Shown here: positions 7,216-16,504 of the stretch, one piece after another
How positions within the stretch are numbered: position 1 is the stretch's first letter
Layout of the letters: each line of letters opens with the position of its first letter
NCBI GenBank assembly: GCA_038138145.1
Contig: JAYQDD010000010.1
Span: 1 to 49,551 of the forward strand
Source: UBA3537 sp038138145
GTDB taxonomy: Bacteria > Bacteroidota > Bacteroidia > Flavobacteriales > Flavobacteriaceae
Direction: 5' to 3'
Length of the DNA: 49,551 bases
Position numbers and translations under genes: made by a program
The notes under the pieces: generated by a model
Seen by the model: only the letters and a program-made list of their open reading frames with translations
Databases searched by the model: none
Told to the model about the DNA's origin: nothing

Positions 7216-10200
7216 TTATCTAGATTTTTTATCTAAACGTTTTAGCGTGTCATGCATTATTGGTGTTGCAATGAATACCGATGAGTAGGTTCCTACGAGA
7301 ACGCCTACAATCAACGCAAACAACAAGCCTCTAAGTGAATCTGCACCAAACACAAACATGGCCAACAATACAACCAAAGTTGTAAGCGAGGTATTCAATG
7401 TTCTGCTCAAAGTACTGTTCAAAGCACTATTTACGATCTTTTCAAAATCCCAACTTGAATGTTCATTGATGTATTCTCGAATTCTATCAAATACAACCAC
7501 GGTATCGTTCAATGAGTATCCAATCACCGTAAGGATGGCCGCAATAAATGCTTGATCTATTTCCATACTGAACGGTAAAAACTTCCATGCGATAGAAAAT
7601 ATTCCTAGTACAATAAGCACATCATGGAATACTGCGGCAACAGCACCCAGTGAGAATTGCCATTTTTTGAAACGTAACAATATATATAAGAACACTACAA
7701 TGAGTGACCCCAAAATTGCCCACACTGAAGACCTTTTGATGTCATCTGCAATGGTAGGGCTCACTTTACCAGAATACATTTTTCCAACGTTGTTTTCAGC
7801 ATCAATGAATTGCTTATACGTCGTACCATCTGGTAAGAATGGAACTAATGCGCCGTAGAGTTTCTCTTGTACTTCAGCATCAACTTCAGCAGAGTTTTCA
7901 TTGACTTTATATTTCGTAGAAATTTTTAATTGATTGGCGCTTCCTATGGTTTTTACCTCAGCACTGTTGAACACGTCATTTACAGCAGCTTTTACTTCTT
8001 CGGTATTCATGTCTTGAGCAAAACGTACGGTGTAAGTACGTCCTCCAACAAAATCAATACCTTGGTCTAATCCAGTGGTAAACAATGAAATCAATCCAGC
8101 GGTGATGATGGCACCTGAAATAACATAAGCCATTTTTCTCTTTTTAAGGAATTCAATCTTGATGGATTGAAATAATCCTTTGGTGATTTTCGTTGAAAAA
8201 TCGAGTTTTTCTCCGCGATTCAAATGCCAATCGATGAGTAACCTTGAAATGAAAATAGCTGTAAATAATGATGTTAAAATACCAATTAAAAGGGTTGTTG
8301 CAAAACCTTTAATTGGGCCTGTTCCAAAAGTGTAAAGAATTAGAGCCGTAAGCCCTGTGGTGATGTTCGCATCTAAAATCGAAGATAATGCATTAGAAAA
8401 ACCATCACGAACCGCTTCTTTTTGTCCTTTCCCTTTGTATAATTCTTCTCGGATACGCTCATAAATCAGTACGTTAGCATCCACTGCTATACCTATAGTA
8501 AGGACGATACCCGCAATCCCCGGAAGGGTCAGTACAGCACCTAACCCTGATAAAATTCCAAAGATTAGGAGAATGTTGAGCAACAAGGCCACATTAGAAT
8601 ATATGCCTGCTTTTCCGTAGTAAAATATCATCCAAAGCAATACAAATGCTAATGCAATTAGGAATGATTTCATTCCACTATCTATAGCTTCTTGTCCTAA
8701 CGAAGGCCCTACTTCTTCGGCTTGAACGATATCAGCTGAAGCTGGTAATTTTCCCGCACGCAAAACATTTGCTAAATCTACTGCCTCATTGAGCGTAAAA
8801 GATCCCGAGATTTCAGAATTACCGCCAGCAATGGGTCCCGAAGTCACCCCTGGCGCAGAGTATACTATATCATCTAAAACAATAGCAATCTGCCCCCCAG
8901 TATTAAAGGCATTCCCAGTCATTTCTTCCCAGATTTTTGCGCCCTTAAGGTTCATCTGCATAGATACACTAGGGTTTCCATTTTGTTGATATGATTGACG
9001 TGCATCGGTAATTACAGCACCACTCAATTGTGGTTTATTTTCTCTATTCCCTTTTAGTGCATAAAGTTCTACCAGCTCAATACTTTGTGTATCTTCTTCA
9101 TTAGTTTGTTGAATTTGAGGAATACCCCAAACAAACTTAACATAGCGTTGCTCTGGCGTGAGCAATGCTCTAACTTTAGGATTATTCAAATACGCTGAAA
9201 CTTTCTGTTGGTCTTTGGCCTCAAAAGAAGCGAGTACAGGACCTCCTGTGTAGCCAGGAGCACGAACTAAATCAATCAATGGATTGACAGTGCCATCTTC
9301 GCCAGTTTCTGCGTCTGTATCGCCAATGATATCTGAAATGGCGTCATCTTCTGATTCAGCATCAACCTCATCTGTAGAATTGTCTACAACTTCTTTGAGC
9401 ACTTCATTGGCTTGGAATAAGAAATTCCCAAATTCTTCACCTTTATAAGCATCCCAAAACTCAAGCTGTGCTGTACTTTGAAGTAATCCTTTGACACGCT
9501 CTACTTCTTTGGCTCCTGGCAATTCTACCAAAATACGTCCAGAGGTACCGATACGCTGTATGTTTGGTTGTGTAACGCCAAACTTATCAATACGCTTTCT
9601 GAGGACTTCAAAAGCAGAAATAATAGACTCGTCAATTTTTGAAGATAAGATAGGTTTTACCTCATCATTGCTCATATTGAACGTGATTTCATCACTCAAG
9701 GTTCTGTTGGCAAAAATATCTGGAGATGCCAGTTTAGCGTTTTCGTCTATGGCTTCAAATGCCACAAAAAAGTCTTCCAAGTAAGTGTTTTGACTGTCTT
9801 TTTGTAGTTCTTCGGCATCGTTTAACGCTTTTCTAAAGACAGGGTCTTTACTTTCGTTGGCCAATCCTACAAGAATATCTTTAACGGAAATTTGCAGAAT
9901 CACGTTGATTCCACCTTTGAGGTCAAGACCAAGGTTCATAGCTTTTTCTTTGACTTCATCGTAATTGTATGACGCAATTCCTATGTTGAATACTTCTTGC
10001 GCTTTTAGAGAGTCTAGATAGTTTAGACGTGCTACAGAACGTTTTGAATCGTAATCTGACTCTATGTCAGCAATTTTATTGATGGAAAATTGTTGTGCTT
10101 CTTCTTCAATTTGATTTGCCTTGAATGTGAATGATAATTGGTATATACTTACCAATCCAAACAAGAGGGCGAATAACTTTACTAATCCTTTATTTTGCAT
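7216..10200 (-). CDS. secDF: Fused protein translocase subunit SecDF
   Basis: 994 residues; SecD and SecF are fused, the arrangement usual in Bacteroidota. It uses the proton-motive force to assist Sec export and membrane insertion. A first membrane span lies at 7-25 and the SecD motif GLDLKGGINV at 91-100. The membrane signature GIAVDANVLIYERIREE is in the SecD half. The SecF half begins near GLDQGIDFVGG and carries IGYSLNDTVVVFDRIRE. About twelve spans are expected. An acid-rich insertion (roughly residues 270-303, many Asp/Glu) lies in the periplasmic P1 region and is less typical of short SecD proteins. It is downstream of mdh but separated by a terminator and has its own promoter. Confidence 0.96.
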   Translation of the reverse strand: MQNKGLVKLFALLFGLVSIYQLSFTFKANQIEEEAQQFSINKIADIESDYDSKRSVARLNYLDSLKAQEVFNIGIASYNYDEVKEKAMNLGLDLKGGINVILQISVKDILVGLANESKDPVFRKALNDAEELQKDSQNTYLEDFFVAFEAIDENAKLASPDIFANRTLSDEITFNMSNDEVKPILSSKIDESIISAFEVLRKRIDKFGVTQPNIQRIGTSGRILVELPGAKEVERVKGLLQSTAQLEFWDAYKGEEFGNFLFQANEVLKEVVDNSTDEVDAESEDDAISDIIGDTDAETGEDGTVNPLIDLVRAPGYTGGPVLASFEAKDQQKVSAYLNNPKVRALLTPEQRYVKFVWGIPQIQQTNEEDTQSIELVELYALKGNRENKPQLSGAVITDARQSYQQNGNPSVSMQMNLKGAKIWEEMTGNAFNTGGQIAIVLDDIVYSAPGVTSGPIAGGNSEISGSFTLNEAVDLANVLRAGKLPASADIVQAEEVGPSLGQEAIDSGMKSFLIALAFVLLWMIFYYGKAGIYSNVALLLNILLIFGILSGLGAVLTLPGIAGIVLTIGIAVDANVLIYERIREELYKGKGQKEAVRDGFSNALSSILDANITTGLTALILYTFGTGPIKGFATTLLIGILTSLFTAIFISRLLIDWHLNRGEKLDFSTKITKGLFQSIKIEFLKKRKMAYVISGAIITAGLISLFTTGLDQGIDFVGGRTYTVRFAQDMNTEEVKAAVNDVFNSAEVKTIGSANQLKISTKYKVNENSAEVDAEVQEKLYGALVPFLPDGTTYKQFIDAENNVGKMYSGKVSPTIADDIKRSSVWAILGSLIVVFLYILLRFKKWQFSLGAVAAVFHDVLIVLGIFSIAWKFLPFSMEIDQAFIAAILTVIGYSLNDTVVVFDRIREYINEHSSWDFEKIVNSALNSTLSRTLNTSLTTLVVLLAMFVFGADSLRGLLFALIVGVLVGTYSSVFIATPIMHDTLKRLDKKSR

Positions 10201-10237
10201 TTTGAATTATTTTGGTCTGCTTTAATTTGTAAACGAG

Positions 10238-10268
10238 CAAATATATGATTTACGAAGTAATTTGCCAA
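10238..10268 (-). promoter_or_regulatory. Promoter of secDF
   Basis: On the minus strand TTG (10268-10266), 20 bases, then TATATTTG (10245-10238), a good Bacteroidota -33/-7 pair 38 bases before the secDF ATG. Confidence 0.6.
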
Positions 10269-10283
10269 TAGATTTTTGGTTTT

Positions 10284-10317
10284 AATAAAAAAAGCACCAC
10301 AAAAATAGTAGTGCTTT
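10284..10317 (-). terminator. Terminator downstream of mdh
   Basis: The stem AAAGCACTAC/GTGGTGCTTT (one G-T pair) with a 7-base loop is followed on the minus strand by TTTTATTAAA. It separates mdh from secDF, supporting independent transcription. Confidence 0.75.
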
Positions 10318-10348
10318 AATTTTTAAATGCTTTATGCTTATTGATCAG

Positions 10349-11275
10349 CTATAAATTTAGAAGGCCATTGGTCTTTTGGACACCTTCTGCACTGCGTTGA
10401 AGATGTTCTTTTTCGGCAGTACTCAATTCTATTTCAACAATGCGTTCGATTCCATTAGCGCCCAAAACTACTGGTACACCAATACACAAATCTTTAAGGC
10501 CATATTCTCCATCTAGTAGTGTAGAGCATGGAAATATTTTCTTCTGATCACAGGCAATAGCTTGTACCAAACCACTTACTGCTGCACCTGGTGCATACCA
10601 TGCCGATGTGCCTAACAATTTTGTTAATGTAGCGCCACCAACTTTGGTATCTTCTTTGACTTGCTCTAAGCGTTCATGCGAAATAAATTCAGAGACTTTG
10701 ATGCTGTTGCGCGTAGCATGAGAAATTAATGGCACCATACCAACATCGCTGTGCCCACCAATCACCATACCATCTACATCACTGATGGGCGCTTCAAGTG
10801 CTTCGGCCAATCGGTATTTAAATCGTGCGGAGTCCAATGCCCCACCCATTCCAATGATTTTGTGCTTTGGAAGTCCTGTAACTTGATGTGCCAAATAGGT
10901 CATCGTATCCATTGGGTTACTCACAACAATGAGTACGGTTTCAGGCGAATGTTTTACTAAATTTTCTGAAACTGTTTTTACAATTCCTGCATTGATTCCA
11001 ATGAGTTCTTCACGTGTCATCCCTGGTTTTCTTGGAATTCCTGAAGTAATAACACAAATATTGCTGCCCGCAGTTTTTGCATAATCATTCGTTGTACCTG
11101 TTATTTTGGTATCAAATCCGTTAAGCGATGCACATTGCATAAGATCCATGGCCTTGCCTTCGGCATAGCCCTCCTTGATGTCCAATAAAACGACTTCGGA
11201 AGCGAAATTTTTGATGGCAATATATTCGGCACAACTTGCACCAACGGCACCTGCACCTACAACAGTAACTTTCAT
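10349..11275 (-). CDS. mdh: Malate dehydrogenase (LDH-like type)
   Basis: 308 residues. It oxidises malate to oxaloacetate with NAD in the citric acid cycle. The nucleotide-binding GAGAVGAS is at 7-14 and Asp32 at the end of strand two favours NAD over NADP. Substrate-binding Arg82 and Arg88 lie in GIPRKPGMTR, Asn120 is in VSNPMD, Arg151 in ALDSARF and the catalytic His175 in GGHSDVG. Arg at position 82 is the residue separating malate from lactate dehydrogenases. It belongs to the LDH-like short type common in Bacteroidota. It has a candidate promoter at 11346-11353 and a terminator on its 3' side. Confidence 0.96.
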   Translation of the reverse strand: MKVTVVGAGAVGASCAEYIAIKNFASEVVLLDIKEGYAEGKAMDLMQCASLNGFDTKITGTTNDYAKTAGSNICVITSGIPRKPGMTREELIGINAGIVKTVSENLVKHSPETVLIVVSNPMDTMTYLAHQVTGLPKHKIIGMGGALDSARFKYRLAEALEAPISDVDGMVIGGHSDVGMVPLISHATRNSIKVSEFISHERLEQVKEDTKVGGATLTKLLGTSAWYAPGAAVSGLVQAIACDQKKIFPCSTLLDGEYGLKDLCIGVPVVLGANGIERIVEIELSTAEKEHLQRSAEGVQKTNGLLNL

Positions 11276-11345
11276 TTTTTATTTATTTTTTGATGATTGA
11301 ATTATTAAGATTCTTAGTCTGTTTGTTTCACTATTTAGGGTATGA

Positions 11346-11353
11346 CAAATGTA
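11346..11353 (-). promoter_or_regulatory. -7 box upstream of mdh
   Basis: TACATTTG on the minus strand fits TAnnTTTG and lies 70 bases before the mdh ATG, in the 101-base gap after the DUF6588-like gene. No matching -33 was seen. Confidence 0.45.
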
Positions 11354-11376
11354 CTGATAATTGTCGTTTCTTATGC

Positions 11377-12390
11377 TTAAAAACCAAAATTAATTCCCAA
11401 AGAAGCACTGTCATATTCCGCAATCGTATAATCCGCATTGATGCCAAAAAATCCGAGCTTCAAATTGGCACCCAAAGTTGTACGCATTCCTGAAATCTTA
11501 TTTTTTATAGAAATTGGATTTACAATCTCATCGGAACTTACAGCACCGTTTACAATTTTGTATGTTCCCAATAATTTTGTTTTTGTACCCCCTCTAATAT
11601 GTCCTATAGAGCCGTAAAAATTAATAATTTTCAATTTTGTCCCTATCACCAATTGATAAATCATTGAGTTTGCATCAAGCGTCATTTGTTGGTTATTGCC
11701 TTCTACCACTTCTGTAGCTGAAAAATCGTACTCGCTTTTCAAATTTGTGTAAGCAATTACACCAGAAACGGCAATAGGCAATACTTTTTTGGCAGGAAGC
11801 CACGACAAAAGGTCTTGTTGAATTCCAACACCGAAAGCATTGAGTTGAGCATCTTGATAAGCCAATTTCGGAGCTACTCTTACTTTTAGTTGTGTGCCTT
11901 TTAGTGGCGAAAAACTTGCTTGTAAAAATGCCGTTGGAATAAAGTTAGATTCCGAAGAACCAATCCCACCTGGAAGCGCTACAGAAACTTCTTGATTCCC
12001 AAAAATTGGATCATCATAAGTCAAAACTACGGTTTCACTAGACGAGGCACCAAAAACTGTTGGCACAATCTTATTGGTGCTATTGTCCTGAAAACGAATG
12101 TTTTCAAAATCAGAAGCTACCATATTGAAGCTTTTCTTTTCGTCTTTTATAAAACTCGTATTTCCGACAATCGAAATTTCGAAACCAAATCTTCGTGGAG
12201 ATTTAGCAGTATTGAACCAACCGTTAGAAATGCCATAGACCAGACCTTCGGATGCAGGTGCAATATAATGTTCTGCAAAACGTTGGGTGTCAGCGACTCC
12301 GGCTGCGAGTAATTCATTGATGTTTTGTTGTGCGTTGCTGTTGCTCATTACGCACAATAGAAGTAAGAAAATAAGTTGGGGGATTCTCAT
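11377..12390 (-). CDS. Outer-membrane beta-barrel-like protein, probably DUF6588 family
   Basis: 337 residues with a signal peptide (LIFLLLLCVMSNSNAQ). From memory the N-terminal segment (NELLAAGVADTQRFAEHY) and the closing TIAEYDSASLGINFGF match the family called DUF6588 in Flavobacteriia; a Pfam search would settle it. The mature part has many alternating hydrophobic/polar stretches and ends in Phe, as expected for an outer-membrane barrel. The function is unknown. It sits between gyrB and mdh, an order I recall from other Flavobacteriaceae. No promoter is evident in its 88-base upstream gap, which instead holds a weak terminator, so expression may rely on read-through from gyrB. Confidence 0.8.
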   Translation of the reverse strand: MRIPQLIFLLLLCVMSNSNAQQNINELLAAGVADTQRFAEHYIAPASEGLVYGISNGWFNTAKSPRRFGFEISIVGNTSFIKDEKKSFNMVASDFENIRFQDNSTNKIVPTVFGASSSETVVLTYDDPIFGNQEVSVALPGGIGSSESNFIPTAFLQASFSPLKGTQLKVRVAPKLAYQDAQLNAFGVGIQQDLLSWLPAKKVLPIAVSGVIAYTNLKSEYDFSATEVVEGNNQQMTLDANSMIYQLVIGTKLKIINFYGSIGHIRGGTKTKLLGTYKIVNGAVSSDEIVNPISIKNKISGMRTTLGANLKLGFFGINADYTIAEYDSASLGINFGF

Positions 12391-12416
12391 AGGATTAGGT
12401 CTTTAGGTTAAACTAA

Positions 12417-12457
12417 AAAAACCTTCACTTCAAACAAAACAGTTGATCATGAAGGCT
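12417..12457 (-). terminator. Weak terminator or attenuator downstream of gyrB
   Basis: GCCTTCA...TGAAGG (6-bp core) with a 22-base loop and a T-run on the minus strand. The long loop makes it weak, consistent with partial read-through into the DUF6588-like gene. Confidence 0.5.
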
Positions 12458-12478
12458 TTTAATTTTTGGTATTAAAAT

Positions 12479-14419
12479 TTATGCATCAATATTAGCATAG
12501 ATTGCATTTTTCTCGATAAATTCTCTTCGTGGTGGTACATCGTCACCCATGAGCATAGAGAAAATTCGATCGGCTTCTGTGCCATTATCAATTTGAACTT
12601 GACGTAAGGTTCTGAATTCTGGATTCATGGTGGTGTCCCACAACTGACTTGCGTTCATTTCTCCTAGACCCTTATAACGTTGTACATTGACTGCACCACC
12701 AAATTGGTCTGCAATATCGTCTCGTTCTTGATCATTCCAAGCGTATTGCTTTTTCTGACCTTTTTTAACCAAGTACAAGGGTGGAGTTGCAATATATACG
12801 TGCCCACTTTCAATCAATTCTTTCATGTAACGGAAAAAGAAGGTTAAAATCAATGTCGCAATGTGGCTCCCATCAATATCGGCATCACACATGATGACAA
12901 TTTTGTGATACCGTAGTTTGGAAAGATTTAATGCTTTGGAATCTTCTTCTGTTCCAATGGTTACACCGAGTGCTGTAAAAATGTTTTTGATTTCTTCATT
13001 TTCAAACACCTTGTGTTGCATGGCTTTTTCGACGTTGAGAATTTTACCACGTAGTGGCAAAATGGCTTGAAACGCACGATCACGACCTTGTTTGGCTGTT
13101 CCACCCGCAGAATCTCCCTCAACCAAAAACACTTCACATTTTGCAGGGTCTTGTTCCGAGCAGTCACTCAACTTTCCAGGCAAACCGCCTATACTCATCA
13201 CAGTTTTGCGCTGAACCATTTCTCTAGCTTTTTGCGCTGCATGACGGGCCTGAGCTGCTAAAATTACTTTTTGTACAATGGTTTTGGCATCGTCAGGATG
13301 TTCCTCAAGATAATCGGTTAACATTTCTGAAACCGCTTGGCTGACAGATGCTGATACTTCTCTGTTTCCGAGTTTTGTTTTGGTTTGACCTTCAAATTGT
13401 GGCTCAGCTACCTTTACTGAAATTATGGCGGTCAATCCTTCTCTGAAATCGTCTCCAGCGATATCAAATTTCAGCTTATCCAACATACCAGACTCATCGG
13501 CATATTTTTTTAGAGTATGAGTTAATCCTCTTCTGAAACCTGTAAGGTGCGTTCCACCTTCGTGGGTATTGATATTATTGACATAAGAATGTAAATTCTC
13601 TGCATATGAAGTATTATATATCATGGCGACTTCTACAGGAATACCATTTTTTTCTCCTTCAAACGCAATGACAGACTTCATGATGGGCTCTCGAGTCTCG
13701 TCCAAATATTTGATGAATTCTGAAAGTCCTTCTTCGGAGAAGAAGGTCTCGGAGATGTACTCTCCTTTTTCATCTTTTTCTCTTTTATCAATAATAACAA
13801 CCGTGATGCCTTTGTTCAAATAAGCCAATTCACGCATACGGCTAGAGAGTGTTTCGTAATTGTATTCTAAAGTTTGTGTAAAAATTTGTGGGTCTGGTTT
13901 GAATGTAACTATTGTACCGCGCTTATCTGTAGTTCCAGTTGATTTTACAGGGTACAGAGCTTTTCCACGTTCGTATTCTTGTTCCCAAATTTTCCCTTCT
14001 CTATGAACAGTTGCTTTTAAACTTGAGGAAAGTGCATTTACGCAACTTACCCCTACACCATGTAGTCCACCAGAAACTTTATACGAATCTTTATCAAATT
14101 TTCCACCGGCACCAATTTTAGTCATTACGACTTCAAGCGCTGAAACACCTTCCTTTTTGTGCAATCCAACAGGGATACCACGACCGTTATCTTCGGTAGT
14201 AATGGAATTATCTTCATTAATGGTTACCGTAATTTTATCGCAATGCCCTGCAAGAGCTTCGTCAATAGAATTATCAATAACTTCGTAGACTAAGTGGTGT
14301 AGTCCGCGAACCCCCACATCTCCAATATACATGGACGGACGCATACGCACGTGTTCCATACCCTCAAGGGCCTGAATACTATCTGCTGAATATTGGTTTT
14401 TGTTTATATCTTCACTCAT
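12479..14419 (-). CDS. gyrB: DNA gyrase subunit B
   Basis: 646 residues, the compact form without the E. coli C-terminal insert. It is the ATPase half of the type II topoisomerase that introduces negative supercoils. The GHKL ATPase motifs are present: MRPSMYIGD, NSIDEALAGHCD, DNGRGIPVG and GGLHGVGVSCVNALS. The TOPRIM metal-binding motifs EGDSAGGTAKQGRDR and DADIDGSHI follow. It heads the order gyrB - DUF6588-like - mdh. A TATATTTG box at 14467-14460 is the likely promoter. Identification is certain. Confidence 0.98.
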   Translation of the reverse strand: MSEDINKNQYSADSIQALEGMEHVRMRPSMYIGDVGVRGLHHLVYEVIDNSIDEALAGHCDKITVTINEDNSITTEDNGRGIPVGLHKKEGVSALEVVMTKIGAGGKFDKDSYKVSGGLHGVGVSCVNALSSSLKATVHREGKIWEQEYERGKALYPVKSTGTTDKRGTIVTFKPDPQIFTQTLEYNYETLSSRMRELAYLNKGITVVIIDKREKDEKGEYISETFFSEEGLSEFIKYLDETREPIMKSVIAFEGEKNGIPVEVAMIYNTSYAENLHSYVNNINTHEGGTHLTGFRRGLTHTLKKYADESGMLDKLKFDIAGDDFREGLTAIISVKVAEPQFEGQTKTKLGNREVSASVSQAVSEMLTDYLEEHPDDAKTIVQKVILAAQARHAAQKAREMVQRKTVMSIGGLPGKLSDCSEQDPAKCEVFLVEGDSAGGTAKQGRDRAFQAILPLRGKILNVEKAMQHKVFENEEIKNIFTALGVTIGTEEDSKALNLSKLRYHKIVIMCDADIDGSHIATLILTFFFRYMKELIESGHVYIATPPLYLVKKGQKKQYAWNDQERDDIADQFGGAVNVQRYKGLGEMNASQLWDTTMNPEFRTLRQVQIDNGTEADRIFSMLMGDDVPPRREFIEKNAIYANIDA

Positions 14420-14660
14420 TTTGTTTGTTTAGTATTTTACTGCAAATTTTACAGCCAAACAAATATAATTATTCCCAAAACGAATTAGAAGTGGTTTTTA
14501 GAGAATTTGCTTAAAATTATTAACAATTACCGCATTTGATTGAAATGCGCTAAAATGAGCGAAAAAAGGGTTTAAATTAAATTTAGCCGTTTTAAAATTT
14601 TTATTGAAACCAAAAAAAATAAAACAATGGCTTAAACGCTTTTATTTGGATTAGTCTTTT
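14420..14660. other. gyrB/asnB intergenic region
   Basis: 241 AT-rich bases with no gene. It contains the gyrB -7 box (14460-14467) and, nearer asnB, a perfect 7-bp hairpin CGCATTT/AAATGCG (14531-14537 with 14543-14549, 5-base loop). The hairpin lacks a T-run, so it is not a canonical terminator for asnB. Confidence 0.5.
14460..14467 (-). promoter_or_regulatory. -7 box of gyrB
   Basis: TATATTTG on the minus strand, 40 bases before the gyrB start. A -33 element is not clear. Confidence 0.5.
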
Positions 14661-16328
14661 TTAATCATAGGCCTGGTCATGCACTTTTGCGACTGCTCTT
14701 CCGCTTGGATCATTCATATTTTTAAAGGCTTCGTCCCATTCTAAAGCAATTTTCGTGCTGCACGCCACACTAGGTTCTTGCGGTACACAAAGTGCTGCGG
14801 CTTCGCTTGGGAAATGAGATTCAAAAATAGAACGATAATAAAATTCTTCTTTGCTGAGTGGGGTTTGGATAGGAAATCTGAAATGTGCATTTTCCATTTG
14901 TTCATCAGAAATTTCTTGTTCCACTAAGTCTTTAAGGGTATCAATCCAACTGTAACCAACACCATCGCTAAATTGCTCTTTCTGACGCCATACTACACTT
15001 TCTGGCAACATATCTTCGAATGCCTTACGCACCACCCATTTTTCCATACGTTCCCCATTAATCATTTTGTCTTTGGGATTGATGCTCATGGCGACATCCA
15101 TAAATTCTTTATCAAGAAACGGCACACGACCCTCAATACCCCATGCCGCTAAACTTTTGTTGGCACGTAAACAATCATACATATGCAATTTATCCAATTT
15201 ACGAACAGTTTCTTGATGAAATTCTTTGTCGTTTGGTGCTTTATGAAAATATAAATAACCACCGAAAAGCTCATCAGCACCTTCTCCAGAAAGTACCATT
15301 TTGATGCCCATAGATTTGATCACTCTTGCCATCAGGTACATTGGTGTACTGGCTCGAATGGTGGTGGTGTCGTAGGTTTCTAAATTATAAACTACGTCCT
15401 TGATGGCATCTAATCCTTCTTGGATGGTAAACTTTATTTCATGATGAACTGTTCCTATATGGTCGGCAACTTTTTGGGCAGCGGCCAAATCAGGAGACCC
15501 TTCCAACCCCACCGAAAAAGAATGCAATTGTGGCCACCAAGCATCTGTAGTATCGCCAGATTCCACTCTTTTTTGAGCATATTTTTTGGCAATGGCTGAA
15601 GTTACTGAGGAGTCTAACCCTCCAGACAGTAATACCCCATAAGGAACATCACTCATGAGTTGTCTGTGTACAGCGGCTTCCAATGCATCCTTGATTTTTT
15701 GAATGCTTGTTTCATTATCTTTAACAGCATCATAATCCTTCCAATCTCTGTTGTACCAACGTACAAATTCTCCATTTTTACTGTATAAATAATGTCCTGG
15801 GGGAAATAATTCAATTTTTGTGCAAGTAGATTCCAATGCTTTCAATTCTGAAGCAACATAAAAAGTTCCATTTTGATCCCACCCAATATACAATGGAATG
15901 ATCCCCATATGGTCACGAGCAATGAAATAAGAATCTTGCGCTACATCATAGATAGCAAATCCAAAAATTCCATTGAGATCATCCACAAAATCTACGCCTT
16001 TTTCTTTGTAGAGTGCTAATATAATTTCGCAATCACTTTGTGTTTGGAATTCATATTCTGATTCTAAGGAAGATCTTAAATCTCTGTGGTTGTATATCTC
16101 GCCATTGGCTGCTAATACCAGTTGTTTGTCTGGACTAAACAAGGGTTGTTTACCAGATGCTGGATCGACAATCGCCAAGCGTTCATGTGCCATAATGGCT
16201 TTGTTATTATCAAAAATTCCACTCCAATCTGGACCTCGATGTCTTATTTTTTTTGACATTTCCAGAATTTGAGGTCTTAAAACTTCACTTTTTTGTTTCA
16301 AATCGAAAGCACAAACGATTCCACACAT
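14661..16328 (-). CDS. asnB: Asparagine synthetase B (glutamine-hydrolysing)
   Basis: 555 residues with the start placed at the ATG at 16328, not at the in-frame ATG two codons upstream. The glutaminase nucleophile must be the N-terminal cysteine left after Met removal, and only this start gives Met-Cys-Gly-Ile. It makes asparagine from aspartate, ATP and glutamine. The N-terminal class II glutaminase includes RGPDWSG and AANGEIYNH. The synthetase domain has the PP-loop SGGLDSSVTSA near residue 235 and GEGADELFGGY. The 170-base gap to queE upstream carries a promoter and a pair of 11-base direct repeats. No sequence defect was seen. Confidence 0.95.
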   Translation of the reverse strand: MCGIVCAFDLKQKSEVLRPQILEMSKKIRHRGPDWSGIFDNNKAIMAHERLAIVDPASGKQPLFSPDKQLVLAANGEIYNHRDLRSSLESEYEFQTQSDCEIILALYKEKGVDFVDDLNGIFGFAIYDVAQDSYFIARDHMGIIPLYIGWDQNGTFYVASELKALESTCTKIELFPPGHYLYSKNGEFVRWYNRDWKDYDAVKDNETSIQKIKDALEAAVHRQLMSDVPYGVLLSGGLDSSVTSAIAKKYAQKRVESGDTTDAWWPQLHSFSVGLEGSPDLAAAQKVADHIGTVHHEIKFTIQEGLDAIKDVVYNLETYDTTTIRASTPMYLMARVIKSMGIKMVLSGEGADELFGGYLYFHKAPNDKEFHQETVRKLDKLHMYDCLRANKSLAAWGIEGRVPFLDKEFMDVAMSINPKDKMINGERMEKWVVRKAFEDMLPESVVWRQKEQFSDGVGYSWIDTLKDLVEQEISDEQMENAHFRFPIQTPLSKEEFYYRSIFESHFPSEAAALCVPQEPSVACSTKIALEWDEAFKNMNDPSGRAVAKVHDQAYD

Positions 16329-16367
16329 GGTCATTTATTTTAAATTAGAGGGCAAATATTGAAATAA

Positions 16368-16410
16368 AGTTTCATATTGTAAACACTTTTAATTAAAATA
16401 GTTTCATATT
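16368..16410. repeat. Pair of 11-base direct repeats in the asnB leader
   Basis: AGTTTCATATT occurs at 16368-16378 and again at 16400-16410, 32 bases apart start to start, close to three helical turns. The copies lie between the candidate asnB promoter and its start codon. A regulator-binding site is possible but unproven. Confidence 0.4.
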
Positions 16411-16463
16411 ATAATTAAAAAAATAAGATAAATACAATAATGACATGAAATACATAAAAAACA

Positions 16464-16490
16464 CAAACGTAGCTTTCACTATGTAAGCAA
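16464..16490 (-). promoter_or_regulatory. Candidate asnB promoter
   Basis: On the minus strand TTG (16490-16488), 16 bases, then TACGTTTG (16471-16464). This would give a leader of roughly 130 bases for asnB. Confidence 0.45.
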
Positions 16491-16504
16491 AAGACTAAAT
16501 AAAA

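Noticed and set aside
16329..16334. First in-frame ATG of asnB
   Set aside because: It would put two residues before the catalytic cysteine, which must become the N-terminus.
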